DNA from: Streptomyces sp. NBC_01431
GTDB lineage: Bacteria; Actinomycetota; Actinomycetes; Streptomycetales; Streptomycetaceae
NCBI RefSeq assembly: GCF_036231355.1
Contig: NZ_CP109496.1
Coordinates: forward strand, 4,340,001-4,404,000
Length of the DNA stretch: 64,000 nucleotides
Direction: 5' to 3'
The notes under the pieces are model-generated. The model was not told the origin of the DNA and searched no databases. It worked only from the letters and a program-made list of their open reading frames with translations. Of the stretch, positions 52,732 to 60,226 are shown piece by piece (the stretch's first letter is position 1; every line of letters starts with the position of its first letter). Both the position numbers and the translations under genes were made by a program.

Positions 52732-52767
52732 GGCACCGGGCCGCCCCGAGCGCGGCGGCCCGGTGCC
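52732..52767 (+). terminator. Terminator after the MFS exporter
   Basis: GGCACCGGGCCGCC / GGCGGCCCGGTGCC is a perfect 14-bp stem with an 8-base loop. A direct repeat of CCGGGCCGCCCCGAGC lies just before it (52703-52718 and 52736-52751). Confidence 0.85.
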
Positions 52768-52806
52768 CGCTGTCCCCCAATCACCCTTGCTTGAAAGGCA
52801 GTTCAC

Positions 52807-53733
52807 ATGCGCGCGATCGTCGTCAAGGCCTTCGGAGACCCGGACGTTCTGGAGGTCGCCGAGGTGGCGCTTCCCGAGCCCGCCGCCGGCCAGGTACGCA
52901 TCAAGGTCCAGGCCGCCACCGTCAACCCGGTGGACGTGGCCACCCGGGCCGGGGCGCTCGCCCCCTTCCTGCCGGAGCTCGACCAGTACCCGCTCGGCTG
53001 GGACGTCGCCGGCACCATCGACGCGCTCGGCGAGGGCGTCGACGACTTCAAGGCGGGCGAGGCCGTGGTCGCCCTGTCCGACTGGTTCGGCACGCTGGCC
53101 GGCGCCCAGGCGGAGTACATCGTCCTGAACGCCTCCGCTGTCGCCATCGCCCCCACCGGCTTCTCGCCCGCCGAGGCGGCCACCCTGCCGCTCAACGGCC
53201 TGACAGCCCTCCAGGCCCTCGACCTCCTCGGCCTGTCCGAGGGCCAGAGCCTGGTCGTCACCGGCGCGGCCGGCGCGGTCGGCGGCTACGCCCTCCAGCT
53301 CGCCGCCCGGCGCGGCCTGAAGGTCTACGGTGTCGCGGGTTCCGAGGACCGCGACTTCGTCACGGGTACGGGTGCCACGTTCATCGCCCGTACCGACGCC
53401 CTCACCGAGGCCGTGCGCGCGGTGCTGCCCGGCGGCGCGGACGGCGTCCTGGACACCGCGGTGCTCGGCGGCCCCGCGCTGGCCGCGGTGCGCGACGGCG
53501 GTGCGTACACCGGCGTGTTCGGCCCGGCGGCGCCCGAGTCCGAGCGCGGCATCCGCGTGGACGCGGTGTCCGTGCAGAGCAACGCCGACCAGCTCGCCGA
53601 GCTGGTCTTCCTGGCCGAGTCCGGCGCGCTGACGCTGCGCGTGGCCCGCACCTTCGGCTTCGACGAGGCTGCCGAGGCGCACGCCCTGTTCGGCAAGGGC
53701 GGCACCCGCGGCCGACTGGTCCTGGTGCCCTGA
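52807..53733 (+). CDS. NADPH:quinone oxidoreductase-like (MDR family), paralogue
   Basis: This 308-residue reductase has the same layout as the 45.7-kb gene: MRAIVVKAFGDPDVLEVAEV, ATVNPVDVATRAGAL, YPLGWDVAGTIDALGEG, Rossmann loop VVTGAAGAVGGYALQLAARR and a C-terminal AAEAHALFGKGGTRGRLVLV. No zinc ligands. ATG 52807 follows GAAAGG. It lies between the pump terminator and the thioesterase gene. The two paralogues may reduce successive double bonds of one intermediate, or one may be redundant. Confidence 0.9.
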   Translation: MRAIVVKAFGDPDVLEVAEVALPEPAAGQVRIKVQAATVNPVDVATRAGALAPFLPELDQYPLGWDVAGTIDALGEGVDDFKAGEAVVALSDWFGTLAGAQAEYIVLNASAVAIAPTGFSPAEAATLPLNGLTALQALDLLGLSEGQSLVVTGAAGAVGGYALQLAARRGLKVYGVAGSEDRDFVTGTGATFIARTDALTEAVRAVLPGGADGVLDTAVLGGPALAAVRDGGAYTGVFGPAAPESERGIRVDAVSVQSNADQLAELVFLAESGALTLRVARTFGFDEAAEAHALFGKGGTRGRLVLVP

Positions 53734-53885
53734 GGCACGCCCTCGCGAGGCGGGGCGGCGGAGAGGTTTCCCGCCGCCCCGGCCCGTCCTCTTGATCGCA
53801 ACGGCGGTCGGAGGTGGCAGAGGTGCTCGCTGAAGCGGCAGAAGTGACCGCTGAAGCGGCACAAGTGATCGCGGAGGTGACAGAA

Positions 53886-54653
53886 GTGAACGACCCGTAC
53901 GCCCTGTCCGTCGTCAGGCCGCGACCGGTCGCCGATCCCGCGGTGCGCATCTTCCTGTTCCACCACGCGGCGGGATCGCACCGCGTGTTCGCCGACTGGG
54001 TGCCGCACTTCCCCGCCGACTGGGAGGCCTGCCTCCTGGAGGCACCGGGGCGCCGTCGGCTGAGCGGGCTGCCCGCCCTGCGCGACGCCCGCGCGCTCGC
54101 CGGGTACTTCATCGACGCCATCGGCCCCCGCCTCGATCGCCCCTTCGCCCTGTTCGGGCACAGCATGGGAGCGGCGGTCGCCTACGAACTGACCGCGCAG
54201 CTGGCCGAGTTGGGGGCGCGGATGCCGCGCTGGCTCGGGGTGTCCGCCTGCCGGGCGCCGCGGCTCGCCGCCGAGACCCTGCGCGGCCGTCCCGTCCACA
54301 GCCTGCCCGACCGCGAACTGCGCATCGTCCTCGCCGAGATGGGCGGGATGCCGACCAGGGCGCTCGACGACGAGGACGTCTGGCAGCGGATCGCCCCCCG
54401 CATCCGGGACGACTTCCGGCTCGCCGAGGGCTGGCGCCCGCGCACGGCGGGCGATCGCATGCCGGTCGCGCTCTCGCTGTTCGGCGGCGCGGCCGATCCC
54501 GTCGTCTCCCCGCGCCAGCTCGTGGCCTGGGCCGATGCCACCGACCGCCCGGCGGGTCAACACCTCTACAGCGGCGGCCACTTCTACTTCCAGGACCGGA
54601 CCGCCGAGGTGGTGAGCAGGATCGTGACGGAAGTCCGGCGGTACGGCGGCTGA
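53886..54653 (+). CDS. Type II thioesterase
   Basis: This 255-residue alpha/beta hydrolase of the GrsT-type editing thioesterases has FLFHHAAGSHRVFADWVPHF, the nucleophile FGHSMGAAVAYEL, DEDVWQRIAPRIRDDFRLAE with lid, and the catalytic His in YSGGHFYFQD. It would remove stalled acyl groups from the ACP. GTG 53886 is favoured: GGAGG lies eight bases before it. A longer reading from GTG 53814 would add AEVxAEA-type repeats encoded by three imperfect 18-21-base repeats and has a poor SD. Confidence 0.9.
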   Translation: MNDPYALSVVRPRPVADPAVRIFLFHHAAGSHRVFADWVPHFPADWEACLLEAPGRRRLSGLPALRDARALAGYFIDAIGPRLDRPFALFGHSMGAAVAYELTAQLAELGARMPRWLGVSACRAPRLAAETLRGRPVHSLPDRELRIVLAEMGGMPTRALDDEDVWQRIAPRIRDDFRLAEGWRPRTAGDRMPVALSLFGGAADPVVSPRQLVAWADATDRPAGQHLYSGGHFYFQDRTAEVVSRIVTEVRRYGG

Positions 54654-54973
54654 CCACTGCGCGGGACGTGGCGTCCGTCGGTCGCGGGCCGACGGGGCCC
54701 CGCGCCCCTGGGGTGCCCTGGCGTGCCACGTGGCTGGACTTGGTCACAAGATGACGCGTCTTTGCCCGTACTTGACGGACGGTTAGATTCCGGCACGCAC
54801 CCGGTACCACCCAGTGGGACCAGGGTTTCCAGGCCGGTCCTCACCGTCGATGATCTTCGGCGCGATGGCCGCGGACGGCGCTCGGGCCCCGCCTTCCCGG
54901 CGGTCACTCGCACATTTCCGGCCATGCGCGCACCGGCGCGCGCATGCCTTCGCCTTCACCGAGGAGAGACCCC
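54654..54973. other. 320-base intergenic region before the HAD gene
   Basis: No gene is supported. A CTTGACGGACGGTTAGATTCC segment split between 54771 and 54791 contains TTGACG and TTAGAT, but too close together for a normal promoter; either alone may be part of one. CCGGCATGC/GCGCGCAT-type short palindromes (near 54924-54945) precede the HAD gene leader. Confidence 0.4.
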
Positions 54974-55642
54974 ATGACTCCGGTACGCCGTGCGTCCTTT
55001 TTCGACGTGGACGAGACGCTGGTGACCCAGAAGACCCTGTTCGGCTTCCTCCGCTTCCACTTCACGGCCACGGGCCGCCCGGCGGGCGCGTACGAACAGG
55101 CCCGCGCGGGCGTGCTCGGGCTGCGGGAGCGCGGCGCCTCGCGCGAGGAGGCGAACCGCGCGTACTACGCGCTGTACGCGGGCGCGTCGGCGGCCGAGCT
55201 CACCGAGCAGGGAAAGGTGTGGTTCCGGCTCCAGTTGAGATCCGGCGGCTTCTTCCATCCGCCCGGTCTCGACGCGCTCCGCCGCCACCAGACGGACGGC
55301 GACGCCACGGTCCTGGTGTCCGGCTCCTTCTTCCCCTGCCTGGATCCGATCGCCCAACACCTTGGCGCGGACGACGTGTTCGGCACCGCCCCGGTCATCA
55401 TGGACGGCAGGCTCACCGGCGATGTGGTGCGGCCGATGATCGGCGACGCGAAGGCGGACGTCGTCGTCGCCTGGGCGACCGGCCACGGGGTGGACCCCGC
55501 CGACTGCTACGCGTACGGCGACCACGCGTCGGACCTGCAACTGCTCCGTGCCGTGGGGCATCCGGTCGCGGTGGGCGACGACCCGGCGCTGCGCGCCCAC
55601 GTCACCGAGGCGGGCGGCGGCATCCTGCCGGGGGTGGGCTAG
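54974..55642 (+). CDS. HAD-superfamily IB phosphatase
   Basis: This 222-residue HAD hydrolase of the PSPase-like subfamily IB has motif I FFDVDETLVT, motif II VLVSGSFFP, and motif III GDAKAD followed by CYAYGDHASDLQLLRAVG. Cytosolic. It would remove a phosphate group from a small molecule. ATG 54974 follows GAGGAGAG. Its place at the cluster edge, with a kinase-like P-loop gene in the same cluster, suggests handling of a phosphorylated sugar or lipid intermediate. In AfsA-type pathways a phosphatase step is also expected. Confidence 0.9.
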   Translation: MTPVRRASFFDVDETLVTQKTLFGFLRFHFTATGRPAGAYEQARAGVLGLRERGASREEANRAYYALYAGASAAELTEQGKVWFRLQLRSGGFFHPPGLDALRRHQTDGDATVLVSGSFFPCLDPIAQHLGADDVFGTAPVIMDGRLTGDVVRPMIGDAKADVVVAWATGHGVDPADCYAYGDHASDLQLLRAVGHPVAVGDDPALRAHVTEAGGGILPGVG

Positions 55643-55730
55643 TGGTCCCCGGCTGCTCATCGTCAACCAGGGGCGCGGCCACGGCAGTTGCGGGGTGTGG
55701 GCTAGCGGTCCCGGCCGCTCCTCGTCAACC
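55631..55730. repeat. Imperfect direct repeat between HAD and TetR genes
   Basis: Two copies of about 38 bases (55631-55668 and 55692-55730) share GGGCTAG-GGTCCC and CTCRTCGTCAACC. The second covers the end of the tetR gene. They lie at a convergent junction and may have helped termination or arise from local duplication. Confidence 0.6.
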
Positions 55731-56321
55731 GTGGGAGCGGCACCCCCGGATCATCGCGAGCACCAGCTCCCACACCCGCTCCAGCCACGGTTCGAAGGAG
55801 CTGTCGCGGGTCAGGGCGGCCGCCGACTGCGCGCCGAGGACCACCGAGAGCAGGAGCTGGGCGATGGTCTCGGCGCGGTAGCCGGACGTCACCTCGCCCT
55901 CGTCCTGGCCCCGCAGCACCACGGACACGATGGCCCGGCACATGTCGCCGAGCAGGCCGCCGTCGCCGGTCCCGGCGATCAGCCCGTCGTTCTCCAGACG
56001 GACCGCCGCCCTCAGCCGCTCGTCCTCGCGCAAAGCGTGCGCCAGCCCCACGGTGATCGTCCGTAGCGCGGTGAGCGGGGCGGTGCCCGGCAGCTGGGAC
56101 TCCGCCAGGAGGCGGGCCCAGCTCTGGGCGCCCACGGCGACGAGCGCGCCGGCGAGCCGCTCCTTCGACGGGAAGTGGCCGTAGAGCGCGCCCTTGGTCA
56201 TCCCGGTGCGCGCCGCCACGGACTGCACGGCGGCATCGGCGTACCCGTGGCGGGCGAACTCCTCGGCGGCGGCGTCGAGAACCTGCTCGCGCGTACGCCG
56301 GGACCGCTCCTGCTGGTTCAT
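55725..56321 (-). CDS. TetR-family regulator, likely GBL pseudo-receptor
   Basis: The 198-residue regulator has an N-terminal helix-turn-helix (RTREQVLDAAAEEFARHGYA, SVAARTGMTKGALYGHFPSK) typical of the gamma-butyrolactone receptor branch of TetR. The ligand domain resembles ScbR2-like pseudo-receptors more than true receptors, by its position next to a receptor gene; this cannot be proved by eye. Two palindromes precede it (56360-56377 and 56387-56409), so it may bind its own promoter. Converges on the HAD gene. In known systems such paralogues bind antibiotics rather than GBLs and fine-tune onset. Confidence 0.8.
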   Translation of the reverse strand: MNQQERSRRTREQVLDAAAEEFARHGYADAAVQSVAARTGMTKGALYGHFPSKERLAGALVAVGAQSWARLLAESQLPGTAPLTALRTITVGLAHALREDERLRAAVRLENDGLIAGTGDGGLLGDMCRAIVSVVLRGQDEGEVTSGYRAETIAQLLLSVVLGAQSAAALTRDSSFEPWLERVWELVLAMIRGCRSHG

Positions 56322-56359
56322 CTGCCACCTCTCCGGTGAGCTGCACTCTTGACCGAAAG

Positions 56360-56377
56360 ATACCCTCCTGAAGGAAT
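56360..56377. promoter_or_regulatory. ARE-like palindrome 2
   Basis: ATACCCTC-CT-GAAGGAAT, arms pairing at 6 of 8 positions, 39 bases before the pseudo-receptor-like tetR gene. Same CYTC-NT-GAAGG core as sites at 37253 and 57300. Confidence 0.55.
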
Positions 56378-56386
56378 TTTTTTAAG

Positions 56387-56409
56387 ATCGAAAAGATGCC
56401 ACCTTCGAT
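56387..56409. promoter_or_regulatory. Inverted repeat ATCGAA-N11-TTCGAT
   Basis: Perfect 6-bp arms, 10 bases beyond ARE-like palindrome 2, in the same 286-base gap between the two tetR genes. It may be a second operator for a different regulator. The rest of the gap shows no gene. Confidence 0.45.
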
Positions 56410-56607
56410 ACATCTCCGGTGCCTCCGGCGCGGTCGGCCGGTAATCGTCGCACGTCATCCGGGTGCGGTGGTCCTGGGGCGGGTCCCCGTCCGGCGCGGG
56501 GACAACGATGTCCTCACTCGGTACGTGGCAGCCGCGTAAGGCCCCACGGCCCGCCGCGCGACGAGGTGCCGGGCGTCGCGGCCCCGCCCGTAATCCGCTC
56601 GGCACCC

Positions 56608-57231
56608 CTAAGCCCGCGCCGCGCCCGGCAGCACGATGGCGAGGATCTCCTGCACCCGGTCGGCGATGTCCGCCCGGTTGTTGATCACCCAGGACATGTG
56701 CTGAGCGCCGAAGAAGGCCGAAACCAGTACCCGCGCCAGGGCCTGCGGGTCGCTGCCGGCCGGCAGCGAGCCCTCCGCCTCGGCCGTGCGCAGCAGGCCG
56801 GTGACGATCTCGGTGTAGCCGAGGAAGGGGGTCGGCAGGTCGGCGTCGATGAGGGACTGCTCGATCTGGAGCCGGGCCCCTGCCCGGATGACCTCGTCGT
56901 CCCGGAACATCGCGCCTGTACGGGTGAGGAGTTCGGTGACCGCGGCCAGCGGGGCAAGCCCTTGCTCCTGCACCTCGTGCGCGGCGGAGCGCAGGCGCAC
57001 GTAGAACTCCTCGGTGACCGCGACGGCGAGGGCGTTCTTGTTGGTGAAGTGGAAGTAGACGGCGCCCTTGGTCGCGCCCATCAGCTCGGCCACGTCGAGG
57101 ATGGTGGTGGCGGGGTAACCCTTGTCCGCGAAGGCGCGCGCCGCCGCGTCCAGGATGAGAGCGCGGGTTCGGATGGCGCGCTCCTGCTTGAGGTCGGAGG
57201 CGGCGGGTTTCTGGCGGGCCCTTGTGCTCAT
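56608..57231 (-). CDS. Gamma-butyrolactone receptor-type TetR regulator (ScbR/ArpA-like)
   Basis: This 207-residue protein has the helix-turn-helix of the ArpA/ScbR group: KQERAIRTRALILDAAARAF, ADKGYPATTILDVAELMGAT, KGAVYFHFTNKNALAVAV. The C-terminal ligand pocket includes a conserved Trp (MSWVINN). Such proteins repress pathway and synthase genes until bound by a butyrolactone. It is divergent from the afsA-type gene with a perfect palindrome between them, the classic arrangement. A true receptor is the best guess, the 55.7-kb gene being the pseudo-receptor. Confidence 0.88.
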   Translation of the reverse strand: MSTRARQKPAASDLKQERAIRTRALILDAAARAFADKGYPATTILDVAELMGATKGAVYFHFTNKNALAVAVTEEFYVRLRSAAHEVQEQGLAPLAAVTELLTRTGAMFRDDEVIRAGARLQIEQSLIDADLPTPFLGYTEIVTGLLRTAEAEGSLPAGSDPQALARVLVSAFFGAQHMSWVINNRADIADRVQEILAIVLPGAARA

Positions 57232-57299
57232 GCCCAGTCCCTTCTCTTCGCTGTGCTGCCTTGCGCTCTGGATCGGCGCCGGGGGAAGGCTTTCCCATT

Positions 57300-57317
57300 A
57301 TACCTTCTTGAAGGTAT
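57300..57317. promoter_or_regulatory. ARE-like perfect palindrome between receptor and afsA genes
   Basis: ATACCTTC-TT-GAAGGTAT: perfect 8-bp arms in the 152-base divergent region. It overlaps the likely promoters of both genes. It resembles the autoregulatory elements bound by GBL receptors in form and place; the exact published consensus could not be compared here. Confidence 0.75.
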
Positions 57318-57383
57318 GTTCTTGGAGTGCCAAGCGGCCCATCCGCCGCGCTGGCCTGTTCACTCACTTCATTGGGGGATTTT

Positions 57384-58439
57384 GTGAGGCAGACGTCCAT
57401 CGTGTCGCGACCGGCCCTCGAAGCTTCGGCGCCGGCCGCCCGCACCGCGTACGACTCGAACGGCGAGCACGGGCTGTCCTTCCAGCAGCCGGTGCCCCGG
57501 CGCCTGGTCCACCGGGCGGCCGTGGCCGAGGTGCTGCTCACCGACAGCGTCCGGCTCGGCGAGCACAGATTCCTGGTCGCGGCCCAGTGGCCGCGCGACC
57601 ACGCGCTGCACAACCCCGACGCCGCGGGCCGCACCGATCCGCTGCTCTTCGCGGAGACCATCCGGCAGATGTTCGTCTACCTGCCGCACACCTACTTCGG
57701 CATCCCGCTGACGCACCGCTTCATCGGCGACGGGCTGAGCTTCGACTTCGAGGACGCCGCACCGCTCAAGGTCGGTGCCGCGCCGCTCGACGTGGTCCTC
57801 GAAGCCGAGTGGACGTGGGTGGGCAACCGGCCGCCGAACCGGTACGGCATGCGCCTGGACGTGGTGCTCACCATCGACGGCCAGGTCTACGGCCGCGGCC
57901 GGATCAGCGGAATCGCCGTCGACGATCGCCGCTACTCGCTGCTGCGCCGGCGCGACGCCGGCGCCTGCCCCGCGGGGGACGGGGACGCGGTCGAGCGGAC
58001 CGCGGTGGCTCCGGCCGCCGTCGGCCGGCTGCGCGGCAAGGACTGCGTACTGGAGCGCGGCGTACGCGACGGCTCGTGGTGGCTGCGCGTCGACACCGAT
58101 CACGCGATCTTCTTCGACCACCCCAGCGACCACGTGCCGCTGATGGTGGCGATGGAGGGCGCCCGCCAGCTCGGGCATCTGCTGGTCCACAACGGCGGCC
58201 CCGGCGCCCCGCTGGTCCTGGTCTCCGCCCAGGTCGAGTGCCTGGCCTTCGGTGAACTGGACGTGCCCACCGAGCTGGTGGTCGAGGAGGCCGACGAGCC
58301 GACGGGCGACCCCTCGCTGCGCCGGCTGCGCATCAGCTCGTACCAGAACGGCCGCCCCTTCGTGTCCATCACGACACTCTGGTCGCGCCCCGTCGCCCCC
58401 CGCCTCGCCTACATCCCGACGCAGGCGGCCCGACCGTGA
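57384..58439 (+). CDS. AfsA-type gamma-butyrolactone/butenolide synthase
   Basis: This 351-residue protein has two AfsA hot-dog repeats. First: LSFQQPVPRRLVHRAAVAEVLL, then LLFAETIRQMFVYLPHTYFG with the conserved Glu at about 91. Second: SDHVPLMVAMEGARQLGHLL with the equivalent Glu. AfsA joins a beta-ketoacyl chain to dihydroxyacetone phosphate; the product becomes the GBL signal after loss of phosphate and reductions. GTG 57384 is chosen (GGGGGA close before). A GTG at 57327 would add 19 Ala/Ser-rich residues. The GTGA overlap with the next gene shows an operon. Confidence 0.9.
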   Translation: MRQTSIVSRPALEASAPAARTAYDSNGEHGLSFQQPVPRRLVHRAAVAEVLLTDSVRLGEHRFLVAAQWPRDHALHNPDAAGRTDPLLFAETIRQMFVYLPHTYFGIPLTHRFIGDGLSFDFEDAAPLKVGAAPLDVVLEAEWTWVGNRPPNRYGMRLDVVLTIDGQVYGRGRISGIAVDDRRYSLLRRRDAGACPAGDGDAVERTAVAPAAVGRLRGKDCVLERGVRDGSWWLRVDTDHAIFFDHPSDHVPLMVAMEGARQLGHLLVHNGGPGAPLVLVSAQVECLAFGELDVPTELVVEEADEPTGDPSLRRLRISSYQNGRPFVSITTLWSRPVAPRLAYIPTQAARP

Positions 58440-59563
58440 CGCTGCGTCTTCTCGAACTCGAACTGGCCACTCCCATCAATGAGTTGGTGAGCAAAGCCGC
58501 CATCATGGCCGCCCGCGGCGCCGAATTAGCGGAACGGGAAGGCCGGTTGGGCGGCGAGGCGGTGACGGCGCTGACCCGGGCCGGGTTCCCCGCCCACTTC
58601 GTGCCGCGCCGGTGGGGCGGTCGCGAGGGTGACTTCGCCTCGCTGCTCACGGCCGTGGCCGAGGTGGGCGAGGGGTGCGCGTCGGCCGCCTGGTGCGCCG
58701 GACTGTGGGCCGCGCACAGCAGGTTCGGGGCGTTTCTGCCGGAGCGGGGCCAGCGCGACCTGTGGGAGTCCTCGCCCGGCGTCCGCATCGCGACGGGCCT
58801 CGCGCCCCACGCCGCCCGCGCGGTGCGCACCGATCCCGGCGACTGGTCGCTGAGCGGCCAGTGGGAGTGCGTCAGCGGCATCGACAGCGCCCACTGGGTG
58901 CTGCTCGCCGCCGCCGTGCCCGAGGAGGAGGGTGCGGTACGCGTCTTCGCCGTGCCGCGCGCCGACGTCGAGGTGGTCGACTCCTGGCACAGCACCGGAC
59001 TGCGCGGCACGGGCAGCAACACCGTTGTCCTGGCCCCGACTTCGGTGCCGCACCACCGCTCCTTCGCCCTCGCCGGTCTGCTCGCCGGCCGACCGGACGA
59101 CGACGGGCCCCGCTGCCACAGCGTGCCCGCCCAGCTGGTCGGGGGCCTGATCTTCTGCGCCCCGGCCGTCGGCGCCGCCCGCGCCGCCCTGCGCGCATGG
59201 TCCGACTGGGCGGCGCCGAAGGCCGCCACCGCCGCCCCGGGCAGCGAGCTGCACCGCACGCTCGCCCGCTCGTCGGCGGAGATCGACGCGGCTGGACTCA
59301 TGCTGGCGGAAGCAGCCCGGCGGGCCGACGAGGAGCCGGTGACCCGGCTCGGCGTCGCCCGCAACCAACGGGACGCCGCGGTCGTGATCGACCTCCTGGT
59401 CACCGCCGTGGAACGCCTCTTCCGTACCGGCGGTCTGCACGCCCGCGACGGCGGCGGCACGGTGGAGCGCTGCTGGCGCGACGTCCACACGGTGTCGGCG
59501 CACGCGGTCCTCCAGTTCGAGGGGGCGGCGACGCAGTACGCGGCGGCGGCGCTGGCCCGCTAG
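58436..59563 (+). CDS. Acyl-CoA dehydrogenase-family protein with TTA codon
   Basis: This 375-residue flavoprotein has the acyl-CoA dehydrogenase fold, nearer to the indigoid/hydroxylase branch: FPAHFVPRRWGGREGDFASL, CASAAWCAGLWAAHSRF, WSLSGQWECVSGIDSAHW and GLRGTGSNTVVL. The catalytic Glu of true dehydrogenases is not obvious. Leu31 is encoded by TTA (58526-58528), the rarest Streptomyces codon, so translation needs bldA tRNA. GTG overlaps the afsA stop (GTGA). It presumably oxidises the acyl side chain or ring of the signalling molecule, as in some butenolide pathways. Confidence 0.85.
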   Translation: MTLRLLELELATPINELVSKAAIMAARGAELAEREGRLGGEAVTALTRAGFPAHFVPRRWGGREGDFASLLTAVAEVGEGCASAAWCAGLWAAHSRFGAFLPERGQRDLWESSPGVRIATGLAPHAARAVRTDPGDWSLSGQWECVSGIDSAHWVLLAAAVPEEEGAVRVFAVPRADVEVVDSWHSTGLRGTGSNTVVLAPTSVPHHRSFALAGLLAGRPDDDGPRCHSVPAQLVGGLIFCAPAVGAARAALRAWSDWAAPKAATAAPGSELHRTLARSSAEIDAAGLMLAEAARRADEEPVTRLGVARNQRDAAVVIDLLVTAVERLFRTGGLHARDGGGTVERCWRDVHTVSAHAVLQFEGAATQYAAAALAR

Positions 59564-59575
59564 AGCGCGGCGGGT

Positions 59576-59606
59576 GGTCCTGGGGGCTGCGCCGGCCCCC
59601 AGGACC
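59576..59606 (+). terminator. Terminator closing the biosynthetic cluster
   Basis: GGTCCTGGGGGC / GCCCCCAGGACC, a perfect 12-bp stem with a 7-base loop, 13 bases after the acyl-CoA dehydrogenase stop. It marks the right boundary of the cluster operons. Confidence 0.85.
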
Positions 59607-59764
59607 CCTCCCCGCCCCTCCCCGAGGCCTGACGGGCCGGGGAGGGGACCACGAGGGACTGGATTTCCGGCCCCGGGGCCGCAACCGGCCCGCTGCGTAG
59701 GCGATTTGGCGACCGGAACTGAATTGCGGCGCATCCTCGGGCCGAGGGGATCGTTTCTCCAGAT

Positions 59765-60226
59765 GTGATCATCCGGGACCTGTTCATCTGCGTGGCCGCC
59801 GCCGCGGCGGTGGGCCCATGGGCAGTCCAACTGGACACCTGCCCAGCCCCGTCACCGGCGCCGGCTGCGCATCCCCACCCTCATCCCCCGCTGTGGACAG
59901 TGGTTCCACAGAACCCCGGGGGCCCCTCAAAGCCGAGCGAGCGCGAGACCGTGCGGGAGCGCGGGCACGGCGAACCCCCTCAGTGGGAACCGCCCCCACC
60001 GCCCGCGCCCACACCCGGCAGGGCGCCGGTAGCGGCCCCGCCCGCCGTGCACGCGCCCCCGCACGCGGAGCCGTACCACCCCACCGCCGCCCAGGCCCCC
60101 GCCCCCACCGGCCTTTCGGTGATGACCCTCATGCTCGTCGTCACCACCCCCGCCGTACTGGCGGCCGCAGCCCTCCGCCCCAGGAACCGATCCCGCTCAG
60201 GAGCCCGCCCATGCCGCAATGGCTAG
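59765..60226 (+). CDS. Proline/histidine-rich membrane protein, hypothetical
   Basis: This is a 153-residue reading frame with an N-terminal hydrophobic segment (LFICVAAAAAVGPWAVQL), a long Pro/His/Ala-rich extracellular-type middle (PAPAAHPHPHPPLW, EPPPPPAPTPGRAPV) and a second hydrophobic helix near residues 117-137. The stop overlaps the next gene start by 16 bases, which suggests translational coupling. The GTG start is a guess. I recognise no family. Low complexity makes it less certain to be real. Confidence 0.5.
   Translation: MIIRDLFICVAAAAAVGPWAVQLDTCPAPSPAPAAHPHPHPPLWTVVPQNPGGPSKPSERETVRERGHGEPPQWEPPPPPAPTPGRAPVAAPPAVHAPPHAEPYHPTAAQAPAPTGLSVMTLMLVVTTPAVLAAAALRPRNRSRSGARPCRNG

Noticed and set aside
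35591..59563. A type II (aromatic) PKS cluster, suggested by the PgaE-like monooxygenase, SnoaL-like and ABM proteins
   Set aside because: No KSalpha/KSbeta pair, aromatase or PKS cyclase/ketoreductase set is present in the window; only a KAS III and one ACP. It could still lie outside the window, but not within it.
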